A stretch of DNA of 64,000 nucleotides from NCBI RefSeq assembly GCF_019966535.1, contig NZ_JAIMID010000009.1:1-64000 (forward strand), read 5' to 3'. Origin of the DNA: Mesobacterium pallidum. Lineage in GTDB: Bacteria > Pseudomonadota > Alphaproteobacteria > Rhodobacterales > Rhodobacteraceae. Shown in pieces: positions 17,855-25,797 of this stretch (positions are counted from its first letter, which is position 1; each line of letters begins with the position of its first letter). The position numbers and the translations under genes were made by a program. Under the pieces are notes generated by a model, which was not told the DNA's origin, searched no databases, and was given only the letters and a program-made list of their open reading frames with translations.

Positions 17855-18304
17855 TTACCGCTGGTACTTGATGAAGGGGGTGAGCGTGCCGATGCGGTCG
17901 TAAAGCTTGCGCGCCTCGGTGTTGAAATCCTGCGTCATCCAGTAGACGGTCGGCGCGCCGGCGGCATCGGCGGCGGCATAGACCGCCTCGATCAGCTTGC
18001 GCCCCACGCCCATGCCCCGCACCTCGGGGTCGGCATAGAGATCCTGGAGGTAGCAGACATTCTCGATCTTCCAGCCGTGGCGGTGAAAGAGGTAATGGAC
18101 AAGCCCCACGGGCTTGCCGTCCAACACCGCAAGAAAGCCGCAGTAATCCTGCGGATCGTCGCCCAGCAGCCGTGCGAAAGAGCTGTCGTAGACCTCGGCC
18201 GGAACCGTGCTTTCGTAGAAGGTCAGGTAATCGGTCCAAAGCCGCGCCCAGTCCGCGCGGTCCTCGGCGCGCAATTCGCGGATGACCAGGGTGTTCTGTC
18301 CCAT
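17855..18304 (-). CDS. GNAT-family N-acetyltransferase
   Basis: 149 residues with the GNAT fold: LVIRELRAED at the N-terminus, then the acetyl-CoA pyrophosphate motif LYADPEVRGMGVGRKLIEAV (V-R-G-x-G-V-G-R), and YWMTQDFNTEARKLYDRIG at the end. The acceptor substrate cannot be told from sequence. It probably forms a transcription unit with the downstream lipoprotein gene. Confidence 0.9.
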   Translation of the reverse strand: MGQNTLVIRELRAEDRADWARLWTDYLTFYESTVPAEVYDSSFARLLGDDPQDYCGFLAVLDGKPVGLVHYLFHRHGWKIENVCYLQDLYADPEVRGMGVGRKLIEAVYAAADAAGAPTVYWMTQDFNTEARKLYDRIGTLTPFIKYQR

Positions 18305-18528
18305 GTGCCGTTCGGTCCCTTTTGGATCCCTGCCTGGATGCCAGAAGAATACAGCACGGCTAGGAAGGGAATACGGCCAAAGTGAGGCTGTTTCAGATTT
18401 GTGGCTATTTTACAATTGGTTAACGGAAGATCCGTGGTGGCCTGCTGCGCCGCCCACACAACATATGGTTGCCGACGCCAGAAACAGTGGGGGCAGGGCG
18501 TTTCCGAACCAGCACCATTCCGCGCCCC

Positions 18529-19428
18529 TCAGGCTAACGCCGAGAGCGAGATCAGCGACAGCACGCTGGTCCAGATGATGACCGGGGCGATGGCATCGGT
18601 CCGCACCCCGTGCAGCAGCGCCAGCGAAAACGCCATGGCGCCCGAGGGGCCGGCGGCGGCCATCAGCATCTGCGGCGTCCAGCTATCGCCAGGGCTGAAC
18701 AGCATCAGCGCGCCCAAGACGACGGCCGGAAAGACCAGCAGCTTGGTCCCTGCGATTGCCGCGACCACCGGCGAGGGGCGCAGGGCTTGCCCCGACAGGA
18801 TCACGCCAAGCGCGAACAGCGTCAGCGGCGCGGCCCCGGCGCCGGCGAATGTCGCGGCGGTCAGAACGGGGCCGGGCAGGGCGACGGCGGCCAGGCTCAG
18901 CACGATCCCGAGGGCAATGGCGATCAGCACCGGGTTGCGCAGGATGCGCCCGCCGGTCTCGCGCAGGCTGCCGCGGCCCGACATCAGCTCGGCCGTGATG
19001 ATGAAGAAGGCGAAACTGCCCGTCGAGTCCCAGGTCACGATTCCGGCCACGGGGGCGGCATTGCCGGGGCCGTAGATCAACTCGGAGATGGGCCAGACAT
19101 AGAGCAGCGTGTTGACGAAAACGGTGGCCATGGCCAGCAGCCAGGCCTCGAGCCGATCGCGACGAAAGAGGTGCCGCACCGCGAGGTAGGCCGCCGTGAA
19201 CACCAGCGCCTGCGCCCCGATATAGAGCCCCAGGGCGCGAAAGTTGAAGGCCGCCCAGTCGGTTGCCGCCACAAGCGGCAAGATCAGCGCGGGCTGCATC
19301 ACCAGGAAGGCGATGCGGTTCAGCACCCGCGCCTCTGCCTCGCTCGCCGTGCCAAGCCGCCCCATGCCGAAGCCGAGCGCCAGCATGGAAAAGACCGGCA
19401 GGACGTCCTGGACCAGGACGGTCAGCAC
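18529..19428 (-). CDS. AEC-family auxin-efflux-type transporter
   Basis: 299 residues, about 10 hydrophobic helices in two inverted halves. The start VLPVFSMLALGFGMGR and mid-protein TLFALGVILSG fit the AEC/mem_trans family (malonate or auxin-like carboxylate carriers). Start is GTG at 19428, seven bases after the MoxR gene stop, so it is probably cotranscribed with it. The 220-base region downstream (18305-18528) holds nothing I recognise. Confidence 0.87.
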   Translation of the reverse strand: MLTVLVQDVLPVFSMLALGFGMGRLGTASEAEARVLNRIAFLVMQPALILPLVAATDWAAFNFRALGLYIGAQALVFTAAYLAVRHLFRRDRLEAWLLAMATVFVNTLLYVWPISELIYGPGNAAPVAGIVTWDSTGSFAFFIITAELMSGRGSLRETGGRILRNPVLIAIALGIVLSLAAVALPGPVLTAATFAGAGAAPLTLFALGVILSGQALRPSPVVAAIAGTKLLVFPAVVLGALMLFSPGDSWTPQMLMAAAGPSGAMAFSLALLHGVRTDAIAPVIIWTSVLSLISLSALA

Positions 19429-19435
19429 AGGGCCA

Positions 19436-20275
19436 TCACCGCTGGCGACGCGCCATGAAGGCCAGCCGTTCGAAGAGGTGCACGTCCTGTTCGTTCTTCA
19501 AGAGCGCCCCGTGCAGCTTGGGCAGCGCATTCGCCCCGTCGCGCTTGAGATCCTCGGCCGTCAGGTCCTCGGCCAGCAAGAGCTTGAGCCAGTCCAGCAC
19601 CTCGGAGGTCGACGGCTTTTTCTTGAGCCCGGTCTGTTCGCGCAGTTCGTAGAACTGGGTCAGCGCGGCACTCAGCAGCTCTCCCTTGATGCCGGGGTGG
19701 TGCACCTCGACGATGGACCGCATCGTCTCGGGGTCGGGAAAGCGGATGTAGTGAAAGAAACAGCGGCGCAGGAAGGCGTCGGGCAGTTCCTTTTCGTTGT
19801 TCGAGGTGATGATGACGATGGGGCGCACCCTGGCGCTGATCGTCTCGCCGGTCTCGTAGACGTGGAACTCCATCCGGTCGAGCTCCTGCAGCAGGTCGTT
19901 CGGGAACTCGATGTCGGCCTTGTCGATCTCGTCGATCAGCAGCACGACCTTTTCGTCGGCGTCGAAGGCGTCCCACAGCTTGCCGCGCCGGATGTAGTTG
20001 GCCACGTCATGCACCCGTTCGTCGCCCAGCTGGCTGTCGCGCAACCGGCTGACCGCGTCGTATTCGTAAAGGCCCTGCTGCGCCTTGGTGGTGGACTTGA
20101 TGTTCCATTCGATCATGCGCAGACCCAGCGCGCTGGCGACCTGCCGCGCGAGCTCTGTCTTGCCCGTGCCCGGCTCGCCCTTCACGAGCAAGGGCCGCTC
20201 GAGGGTGACGGCCGCGTTGACGGCGACGGTCAGGTCCTCGGTGGCGACGTAATCCTTCGTTCCCTCGAATTTCAT
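19436..20275 (-). CDS. MoxR-family AAA+ ATPase
   Basis: 279 residues. Walker A GEPGTGKTE (33-41), Walker B VVLLIDEIDKAD, sensor 1 region VIITSNNEKELPDAFLRRC with an arginine finger. The MoxR/CbbQ-type N-terminus FEGTKDYVATEDL is present. It likely powers a remodelling complex with the CoxE-like VWA protein at 15082-16266. The ATG at 20275 is chosen because AGGA lies about 8 bases upstream; the open frame extends 17 codons further without similarity. Confidence 0.9.
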   Translation of the reverse strand: MKFEGTKDYVATEDLTVAVNAAVTLERPLLVKGEPGTGKTELARQVASALGLRMIEWNIKSTTKAQQGLYEYDAVSRLRDSQLGDERVHDVANYIRRGKLWDAFDADEKVVLLIDEIDKADIEFPNDLLQELDRMEFHVYETGETISARVRPIVIITSNNEKELPDAFLRRCFFHYIRFPDPETMRSIVEVHHPGIKGELLSAALTQFYELREQTGLKKKPSTSEVLDWLKLLLAEDLTAEDLKRDGANALPKLHGALLKNEQDVHLFERLAFMARRQR

Positions 20276-20461
20276 AGGTGTATCCTGCACTTGGCTTTGC
20301 TTTGAGGCGGACCGTACCGCGATCATGCATTCGCCGCAATCAGGTGCTAAACGTGTAGTGACATTCCCCGATCCATGGGGTAGAGCCTCGCCATCAGGGT
20401 TGCCAAGGTCTGAAAGGGGAACGCTGCCATGTCAGACACTGGCCTCCGAGTGGGAGCAGAC

Positions 20462-20884
20462 ATGAAACAAGAAAACTTCCTAGAGGATGACTATCGTCCC
20501 GCCGAGGACGAGCCATTCATGAACGACCGCCAGGTCGAATATTTCCGTCGCAAGTTGATTAACTGGAAGAACGATCTTCTGGCCGACAGCCGGGATACGA
20601 TCGAAGGCCTTCAGGATTCGACACGCAACATTCCCGACATTGCCGACCGCGCGTCCGAGGAGACGGACCGCGCGCTTGAGCTGCGCACGCGGGACCGCCA
20701 GCGCAAGCTGGTCGCCAAGATCGACGCCGCCCTGCGCCGCATCGACGAGGGCGAATACGGCTATTGCGAAGTGACCGGTGAGCCGATCTCGCTCAAGCGT
20801 CTCGACGCGCGTCCCATCGCGACCATGAGCCTCGAAGCGCAGGAGCGTCACGAGCGCCGCGAGAAGGTGCATCGCGACGATTGA
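20462..20884 (+). CDS. dksA: RNA polymerase-binding protein DksA
   Basis: 140 residues from MKQENFLEDDYRPAEDEPFM; an in-frame ATG 33 bases upstream (20429) also has a plausible ribosome site. The coiled-coil DRASEETDRALELRTRDRQR with the acidic tip residues typical of DksA and the C-terminal RRIDEGEYGYCEVTGEPISL region are clear. Canonical DksA has four zinc cysteines; here only one remains (GYC), a form I associate with alphaproteobacteria. It acts in the stringent response with ppGpp at the RNA polymerase secondary channel. Confidence 0.92.
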   Translation: MKQENFLEDDYRPAEDEPFMNDRQVEYFRRKLINWKNDLLADSRDTIEGLQDSTRNIPDIADRASEETDRALELRTRDRQRKLVAKIDAALRRIDEGEYGYCEVTGEPISLKRLDARPIATMSLEAQERHERREKVHRDD

Positions 20885-20983
20885 TCGCGGTCGCAAGGCG
20901 GATGAGTTTGGGCGAGGCCGGGCCTGCGGGTTCCGGCCTCGTTCCGTCCATAGGGCGGGCAGACCGGGCACGGGAACGGGCAG

Positions 20984-22168
20984 ATGGCGGTAGAGGACAG
21001 GCAGATCGTGGTCGTGGGCGCGGGCATCGCCGGGCTTTCGGTGGCACTGGCGCTGGTGCAGCGCGGCGCGCGCGTGACCGTGCTGGAACAGGACGGCGAG
21101 ATCTCCGAATTCGGCGCCGGCATCCAGGTCAGCCCCAACGGCGTGCGCGTGTTGCAGGCGCTGGGGCTGGGCGAGGGGCTGCGCAAGATCGGCGTTCGGG
21201 CGCGGGCGGTGTGCCTGCGCGACTACCGGCGCGGCCGCCAGGTGTTCCGGCTGGATCTCGAGACCGAGACCGGCCCGGGCTACTGGTTCGTCCACCGCGC
21301 CGACCTGGTCGAGCTGCTGGCTGGCGCCGTGCGGCACGAGGGCGCGCAGATTCGCCTGCTGCAAAAGGTCGACAAGGTGCATCCCGGGCCCGAGCCGTGG
21401 GTGCAACTGGCCAATGGCGACACGGCGCGGGGCGACCTGGTGATCGGCGCCGACGGCATCCAGTCGCGTCTGCGCCCGGTGCTGAACGGGGTGGCCGCGC
21501 CCTTCTTTACCCACCAGGTGGCCTGGCGCGCTGTGGTGCCGAACATCGTCGGCCATCCGCCCCATGCGCGGGTCCACATGGGGCCCGGTCGGCACCTTGT
21601 CAGCTACCCGCTGCGCGAGGGGCTCGAGTTGAACCTCGTCGGCGTGCAGGAACGGTCGGGCTGGGCCGAGGAAAGCTGGCGGATGCAGGATTCGCCCGAC
21701 AATTTCCGCGAGGCCTTCGCCCAGTTCGGGCCCGAGGTGCACCAGATGCTTGCCGGGCTTGGCGACGTGGCGCTCTGGGGGCTCTTCCGCCACCCGGTCG
21801 CCCGCGTCTGGCATGGCGAGGGCGTGGTGCTGATGGGCGACGCGGCGCATCCGACGCTGCCCTTCATGGCGCAGGGCGCGAACATGGCGCTCGAGGATGC
21901 GTGGGTGCTGGCCGATGCGCTGGACACGGCCGACCAGCCCGCCGCGCTGGCCGCGTACCAGGCGCGGCGGCAGGAGCGCGTCACGAAGATCGTGGACACC
22001 GCGAACGGCAACGCGTGGAAATATCACCTGAAATTCCCGCCGCTGCGCTTTGCAGCGCATCTCGGGATGCAGGCGGCGTCCCTGGTCATGCCCGGCCGGA
22101 TGCAGCGCCAGTTCGACTGGCTTTACGAACATGACGTGACCGGCGGCCTCGGCGTCCAGGCCGGCTGA
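20984..22168 (+). CDS. FAD-dependent monooxygenase (salicylate/3-hydroxybenzoate hydroxylase-like)
   Basis: 394 residues. N-terminal FAD motif VVVGAGIAGLSVALAL followed by VLEQD, then the DG motif GDLVIGADGIQSRLR, and GVVLMGDAAHPTLPFMAQGA for flavin ribityl binding. The layout is that of single-component group A hydroxylases such as salicylate 1- or 3-hydroxybenzoate 6-hydroxylase. No aromatic catabolic genes flank it; nearby genes (dksA, xthA) are housekeeping, so the substrate is unknown. It starts 99 bases after dksA. Confidence 0.87.
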   Translation: MAVEDRQIVVVGAGIAGLSVALALVQRGARVTVLEQDGEISEFGAGIQVSPNGVRVLQALGLGEGLRKIGVRARAVCLRDYRRGRQVFRLDLETETGPGYWFVHRADLVELLAGAVRHEGAQIRLLQKVDKVHPGPEPWVQLANGDTARGDLVIGADGIQSRLRPVLNGVAAPFFTHQVAWRAVVPNIVGHPPHARVHMGPGRHLVSYPLREGLELNLVGVQERSGWAEESWRMQDSPDNFREAFAQFGPEVHQMLAGLGDVALWGLFRHPVARVWHGEGVVLMGDAAHPTLPFMAQGANMALEDAWVLADALDTADQPAALAAYQARRQERVTKIVDTANGNAWKYHLKFPPLRFAAHLGMQAASLVMPGRMQRQFDWLYEHDVTGGLGVQAG

Positions 22169-22175
22169 ACGCCGT

Positions 22176-22955
22176 TCAGGCGTCCAGTTCCACCCAGACC
22201 GGCACGTGGTCGGACGGCTTGTCGCGGCCCCGCACGTCCTTGTCGATGTGGCACTCGACCAGCAGGTCGGCGCAGGCCGGCGTCAGCAGGAAATGGTCGA
22301 TCCGGATACCGTCATTCCGGTCCCAGGCGCCGCGCTGGTAATCCCAGAAGGAATAGTGCCCGGGCGCGCGGGTGCGGGCGCGGAACGCCTCGGTAAAGCC
22401 GAGGTTGACGATCCGGCGATACGCGGCGCGGCTTTCGGGCAGTGCCAGCGCATCTTCGCGCCAGGCTTCGGGACGGGCGGCGTCCTCGTCCTGCGGGATG
22501 ATGTTGTAATCGCCGGCCATCAGTGCCGGCTCTTCCGCGTCCAGCAGGTCCTGAGCGCGGGCGTGCAGACGCTCCATCCAGGCCAGCTTGTAGTCGTATT
22601 TCGGCCCCGGCGCCGGGTTGCCGTTGGGCAGGTAGAGCCCGCAAAGCCGCACCGCCGTCTTACCCACCACTGTGGCCTCGATCCAGCGGGCCTGTTCGTC
22701 TGCGTCATCGCCCGGCAGCCCGCGCGTCACGTCCTCGAGCGGCAGCTTGGACAGGATCGCCACCCCGTTGAAGCTTTTCTGGCCATGGGTTTCGACGTTA
22801 TAGCCTCGCTCTTCAAAGATCTCGCGGGGGAAGTTCTCGTCGACCGACTTGATCTCCTGGCACAGGACCACGTCCGGCTGCGCCTCGTCGAGCCAGGCCG
22901 GAAAGCTCTCGGCCCGTGCCTTGATGCCGTTGATGTTGAAAGTGGCGATCTTCAT
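22176..22955 (-). CDS. xthA: Exodeoxyribonuclease III
   Basis: 259 residues of the EEP nuclease family: MKIATFNINGIKAR start, LCQEIK (metal-binding Glu), GLYLPNGNP, LMAGDYNIIPQDED (catalytic Asp and Asn), RIDHFLLTP and SDHVPVWVEL (catalytic His). It acts as an AP endonuclease and 3'-phosphatase in base excision repair. The start matches known XthA; the longer frame upstream has no similarity. It is divergent from the repeat-protein gene, and the shared 340-base region carries a CtrA box. Confidence 0.95.
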   Translation of the reverse strand: MKIATFNINGIKARAESFPAWLDEAQPDVVLCQEIKSVDENFPREIFEERGYNVETHGQKSFNGVAILSKLPLEDVTRGLPGDDADEQARWIEATVVGKTAVRLCGLYLPNGNPAPGPKYDYKLAWMERLHARAQDLLDAEEPALMAGDYNIIPQDEDAARPEAWREDALALPESRAAYRRIVNLGFTEAFRARTRAPGHYSFWDYQRGAWDRNDGIRIDHFLLTPACADLLVECHIDKDVRGRDKPSDHVPVWVELDA

Positions 22956-23087
22956 GGCGTGCTCCGGTCCCGGTTCTTCCCCTTCGTACCCGTCGCAGCG
23001 GGGCGCTTCAAGCGACCCGGGATTGTCGCCTGATTCGAAACGATCGCGCTCCGTCATGCCGGATTCTGGCGGTTGATACGCCGAAAA

Positions 23088-23103
23088 TTAACTGTCGGTT
23101 AAC
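23088..23103. promoter_or_regulatory. CtrA-binding box
   Basis: TTAACTGTCGGTTAAC fits the alphaproteobacterial CtrA full site TTAA-N7-TTAAC exactly. It lies 193 bases upstream of the repeat-protein start and 133 upstream of xthA. Binding is inferred from the motif only. Confidence 0.7.
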
Positions 23104-23135
23104 GTGTTTAAGCCTGGAGAACACGGGCGCAAGCT

Positions 23136-23144
23136 TGTGGATAA
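23136..23144. promoter_or_regulatory. DnaA box (perfect)
   Basis: TGTGGATAA is the reverse complement of the consensus DnaA box TTATCCACA. A single 9-mer can occur by chance, but it lies 33 bases from a CtrA box and upstream of a second variant box in the same orientation. Confidence 0.55.
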
Positions 23145-23201
23145 CTATTTTTTACACAGCGCTTTGGCCTGTCTGCCCGGCTTTGTTAACGATACCAAAG
23201 C

Positions 23202-23210
23202 TGTTGATAA
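23202..23210. promoter_or_regulatory. DnaA box variant
   Basis: TGTTGATAA is the reverse complement of TTATCAACA, one mismatch from consensus, in the same orientation as the box 66 bases upstream. Weak by itself. Confidence 0.35.
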
Positions 23211-23295
23211 CCCGTATAACGGTAGTTGGTGCGTTGACAGACAAGGTAAGCGGGAAGAACGTTAACGCATCGAAACTGGCGACTTGGAGGAAACA

Positions 23296-23763
23296 ATGTC
23301 CGCAGTGGTTAAAGACTTCGTTAACGCTTTCACGGAAACCGCCGATGGCCTGCACGACGGGCACGGGGTCGAGCTGATGTCCTCGGGGGCAATGATCACC
23401 GGCTCTGCCATGGATGGCGGCGAGGCGGTGCAGATGTTCTCGTCCGGCGCGCTGATCGGCGGGACCGAGGCCGCCACCGGCGAGGCCGTGCAAGCCTTTT
23501 CCTCGGGGGCGCTGATCCGCGACACGGCAGCCGCGTCGGGCGACGTGGTCGAGGCGTTCTCCTCCGGGGCATTGATCCGGGGCGGCGAAACCGCCTCCGG
23601 CGAGGCCGTACAGGCGTTTTCGTCCGGCGCCCTGATCCGGGGCACCACGGCGGCCGATGGCCACGCGGTCGAAGCGTTCTCGTCCGGTGCGATGGATCGC
23701 GGCCGGGGCAAGGCCGCGGGCGAGGCCGTCCAGGCCTTCTCGTCCGGCGCATTGGACCGCTAG
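23296..23763 (+). CDS. 20-residue tandem-repeat protein, unknown function
   Basis: 155 residues. A short N-terminal segment (1-24, MSAVVKDFVNAFTETADG) precedes seven repeats of exactly 20 residues: the SSG triplet recurs at 29, 49, 69, 89, 109, 129 and 149. The unit is roughly G-E-A-V-Q-A-F-S-S-G-A-L-I-R-G-x-x-A-A-x, with Q and E alternating in later copies (VQAF, VEAF). There is no signal peptide, membrane segment or cysteine. Synonymous codons differ between repeats, so protein sequence, not DNA, is conserved. The regular period suggests a beta-solenoid. GGAGG lies six bases upstream of the ATG. I suspect a Rhodobacterales-restricted DUF but cannot confirm it. Confidence 0.85.
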   Translation: MSAVVKDFVNAFTETADGLHDGHGVELMSSGAMITGSAMDGGEAVQMFSSGALIGGTEAATGEAVQAFSSGALIRDTAAASGDVVEAFSSGALIRGGETASGEAVQAFSSGALIRGTTAADGHAVEAFSSGAMDRGRGKAAGEAVQAFSSGALDR

Positions 23764-23830
23764 GCGCGCCAACGGGCGGGCCCACCCCGGGCCCGTCCCG
23801 AATGTTCTCTCTCTCTTTCAGGAGGTTGCC

Positions 23831-24904
23831 ATGCACAACGTGATCCAGTTTGCCCCCGCCCGGATGCAATCGGCCGAGGCGCGTCTTGCCCAGCTGGCCG
23901 AGGCGCTGGTGCGCCACCGGCGGCTGGGCGATGACGTCATGTGGCTGAAAGAGAACGCGGAATTCCTGAACGTCTGCGAATGCACCGGCCAGCCGGTTGG
24001 CGCCGAGATGCTCGAGATCTACGCGCCGGTCTACGAGCGCATCGACCGGCGCCTCGCCTTCTTCCCGCAGTATTACCGCTTCATGCTGTCGATCGCGCTT
24101 GACCTCGAGGATCTCGGAATGCCGGGCCGCAAGGCCGAAGCGATGGTGCGCTGGTGCGAGGCGCAGGGGCTGGCGCGCGGGGAATTGTCCGACCTGCAAC
24201 GATTCGAGGCGCGCCGTCTGATGCAGCGCCGCGGGGTCGAGCCGCTGCGCGAGACCGGCCTCGCTGACCGCATCCGGGGCTTTGCCGCGAAAAGCGAGGT
24301 CTTTGCGCTGCCCAACAAGAAAGCCGCCTACGAGCTGACGCACACGGTGTTTTACCTGTCGGAATACGGCCGCAAGGACCCTGGCCTGGGCGACGCGGCG
24401 CGGCGCAGCCTGACCTATGCCGGGCTGATCGCCTGGCTCGAGCAAAACGCCGACCTGATGGCCGAGATCTGCATCGCCCTGCGCCAGATGGGCGCGACAC
24501 CGCCCGCCAGCTGGGAGGCCTGGGTGACCAGCGCCGCGGGCTCCGCCGCCATCGTGGCGCGCGACGACCTGTCGGTAAGCGACGACTACCACGAATGGCT
24601 GGTCACCAACTGGGCCGCGGCCATGGCCGGGCAGGGCGCCTTTGCCGGCCCCGTGCCCACCGGCCGCCTGGTCTTTGGCCGCGCCCCGGCGCGCCCCGGT
24701 GCCCTGCGCCCGCTGAGCGAGGCGATGTTCGCCATGGGTGACCGGAAGGGCGGCTGGCGCGGCATGCGCAACCTGCTCGCCCATGTCCTGCCCGACCACG
24801 CCCAGTCGCTTCTGGTCGAGGCGGCCGGCGACATCCCCGAGTTCGAGGCGTTCTTTGCCCTCTTTGCCCGGGCCCAGGCGATCGAGCTGGAGCGGGTGGC
24901 ATGA
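23831..24904 (+). CDS. 357-residue protein of unknown function
   Basis: Starts MHNVIQFAPARMQSAEARLA with AGGAGG five bases upstream. Predicted mostly alpha-helical and soluble, with no signal peptide or transmembrane segment. Notable stretches are ALVRHRRLGDDVMWLKENAE, LNVCECTG (two cysteines), and FFPQYYRFMLSIALDLEDLG. I do not recognise an enzyme motif; it looks like an uncharacterised family of this order. It lies 67 bases after the repeat-protein gene on the same strand, and its stop overlaps the start of a DMT exporter gene (ATGA at 24901-24904), so the three probably form one unit. Confidence 0.82.
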   Translation: MHNVIQFAPARMQSAEARLAQLAEALVRHRRLGDDVMWLKENAEFLNVCECTGQPVGAEMLEIYAPVYERIDRRLAFFPQYYRFMLSIALDLEDLGMPGRKAEAMVRWCEAQGLARGELSDLQRFEARRLMQRRGVEPLRETGLADRIRGFAAKSEVFALPNKKAAYELTHTVFYLSEYGRKDPGLGDAARRSLTYAGLIAWLEQNADLMAEICIALRQMGATPPASWEAWVTSAAGSAAIVARDDLSVSDDYHEWLVTNWAAAMAGQGAFAGPVPTGRLVFGRAPARPGALRPLSEAMFAMGDRKGGWRGMRNLLAHVLPDHAQSLLVEAAGDIPEFEAFFALFARAQAIELERVA

Positions 24905-25791
24905 CCGCCTCGCGGCTCCAGCTCGCGGCCGGTGTCGGCTGCGTGCTGGCCTACACGCTGCTGGCGACGGCGGCGGACGGGGTCACCAAGCATATCGCCG
25001 GGCTGTTCGCCGCGCCGCAGATGTATTTCTTTTCCGGCCTCGTGGTCATGGCGCTGGCCGTCGCGGTCAACCGCGCGCGCGCCCGGCCGCAATCCCTGGC
25101 AATCGCGCAGCCACGTCTCATGGCGCTGCGCTGCGTCATGACGGTCAGCTCGGCGGTGGGCTATTTCTACGCCTTCCGCCTACTGCCCTTTGCCGAGGTC
25201 TTCCTGTTCGTCGGTCTCATGCCGTTGATCTCGGGCCTGCTTTCGGGCCCCGTGTTGGGCGAGCGGGTCAGCCCCCGCGCCTGGGCGGCGCTGGCCCTGG
25301 GCTTTGTCGGCGTGTTGGCACTGTTCCCCGAGGGGCTGGGCGCGGTCGGCCCCGGTCACCTGGTCGCGCTTGCCGCGGCCACGGCCGGCACCGGCTCGAT
25401 GGTGCTGGCGCGCAAGTTCGCCCTGCGCGAAGACAACGCCTTCGCACAGCTTTTCTATCCGAACCTCGCGCTGTCGATGGCGATGGGGCTGGCGCTGCCA
25501 CTGGTCTACAAGCCCATGGCATTGGCCGACCTGGGCTGGATCGCGGGCTACGGCGCCTTCCTCTTTGCGGCCCGATTCTGCCTCGTGCACGCGCTGACCT
25601 GGATGGCGGCCTACGTCGTCACGCCGCTCATCAACCTGCAATTCGTCTGGATGGTGCTGCTGGGCGTGGTCCTGTTCGGCGAACACCCGACGGCCCAGCT
25701 CTACGTCGGCGTGACGATCGTCATCGCCTCGGGCCTCGCGCTGGTCCTCGAGTCGATCCCGCTGCCCGGGCGTCGGATGCGCCCGGTCTAG
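24901..25791 (+). CDS. EamA/DMT-family transporter
   Basis: 296 residues with ten predicted helices in two EamA halves. The second half ends with TPLINLQFVWMVLLGVVLFG and then E-H-P-T, the common end of the EamA repeat. Substrates of this superfamily are metabolites or amino acids, usually exported. The start codon overlaps the stop of the upstream 357-residue gene by ATGA, implying translational coupling and perhaps a shared role with the repeat-protein locus. Confidence 0.9.
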   Translation: MTASRLQLAAGVGCVLAYTLLATAADGVTKHIAGLFAAPQMYFFSGLVVMALAVAVNRARARPQSLAIAQPRLMALRCVMTVSSAVGYFYAFRLLPFAEVFLFVGLMPLISGLLSGPVLGERVSPRAWAALALGFVGVLALFPEGLGAVGPGHLVALAAATAGTGSMVLARKFALREDNAFAQLFYPNLALSMAMGLALPLVYKPMALADLGWIAGYGAFLFAARFCLVHALTWMAAYVVTPLINLQFVWMVLLGVVLFGEHPTAQLYVGVTIVIASGLALVLESIPLPGRRMRPV

Positions 25792-25797
25792 TCGCGG

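Larger units (their letters stand above)
22956..23295. promoter_or_regulatory. 340-base divergent regulatory region, xthA / repeat gene
   Basis: Noncoding and AT-richer than its surroundings. It contains a perfect CtrA box (23088-23103), two DnaA-box-like 9-mers (23136-23144, 23202-23210), several extra GTTAAC words (23184-23189 and 23261-23266), and a TTGACA hexamer at 23234-23239 without a convincing -10 partner. The density of such sites suggests cell-cycle-linked control of the repeat gene, perhaps also of xthA. Confidence 0.6.

Noticed and set aside
23088..23210. A possible replication origin from the CtrA and DnaA boxes
   Set aside because: Only one perfect and one variant DnaA box, no AT-rich unwinding stretch of note, and no dnaA, dnaN, parAB, hemE or gidA genes nearby; a regulated promoter fits better.
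23264..23763. A TTG-start extension of the repeat protein (MEETMSAVV...) at 23284
   Set aside because: The ATG at 23296 has a clear GGAGG six bases upstream and begins the hydrophobic-patterned N-terminus; the upstream TTG has no such site.
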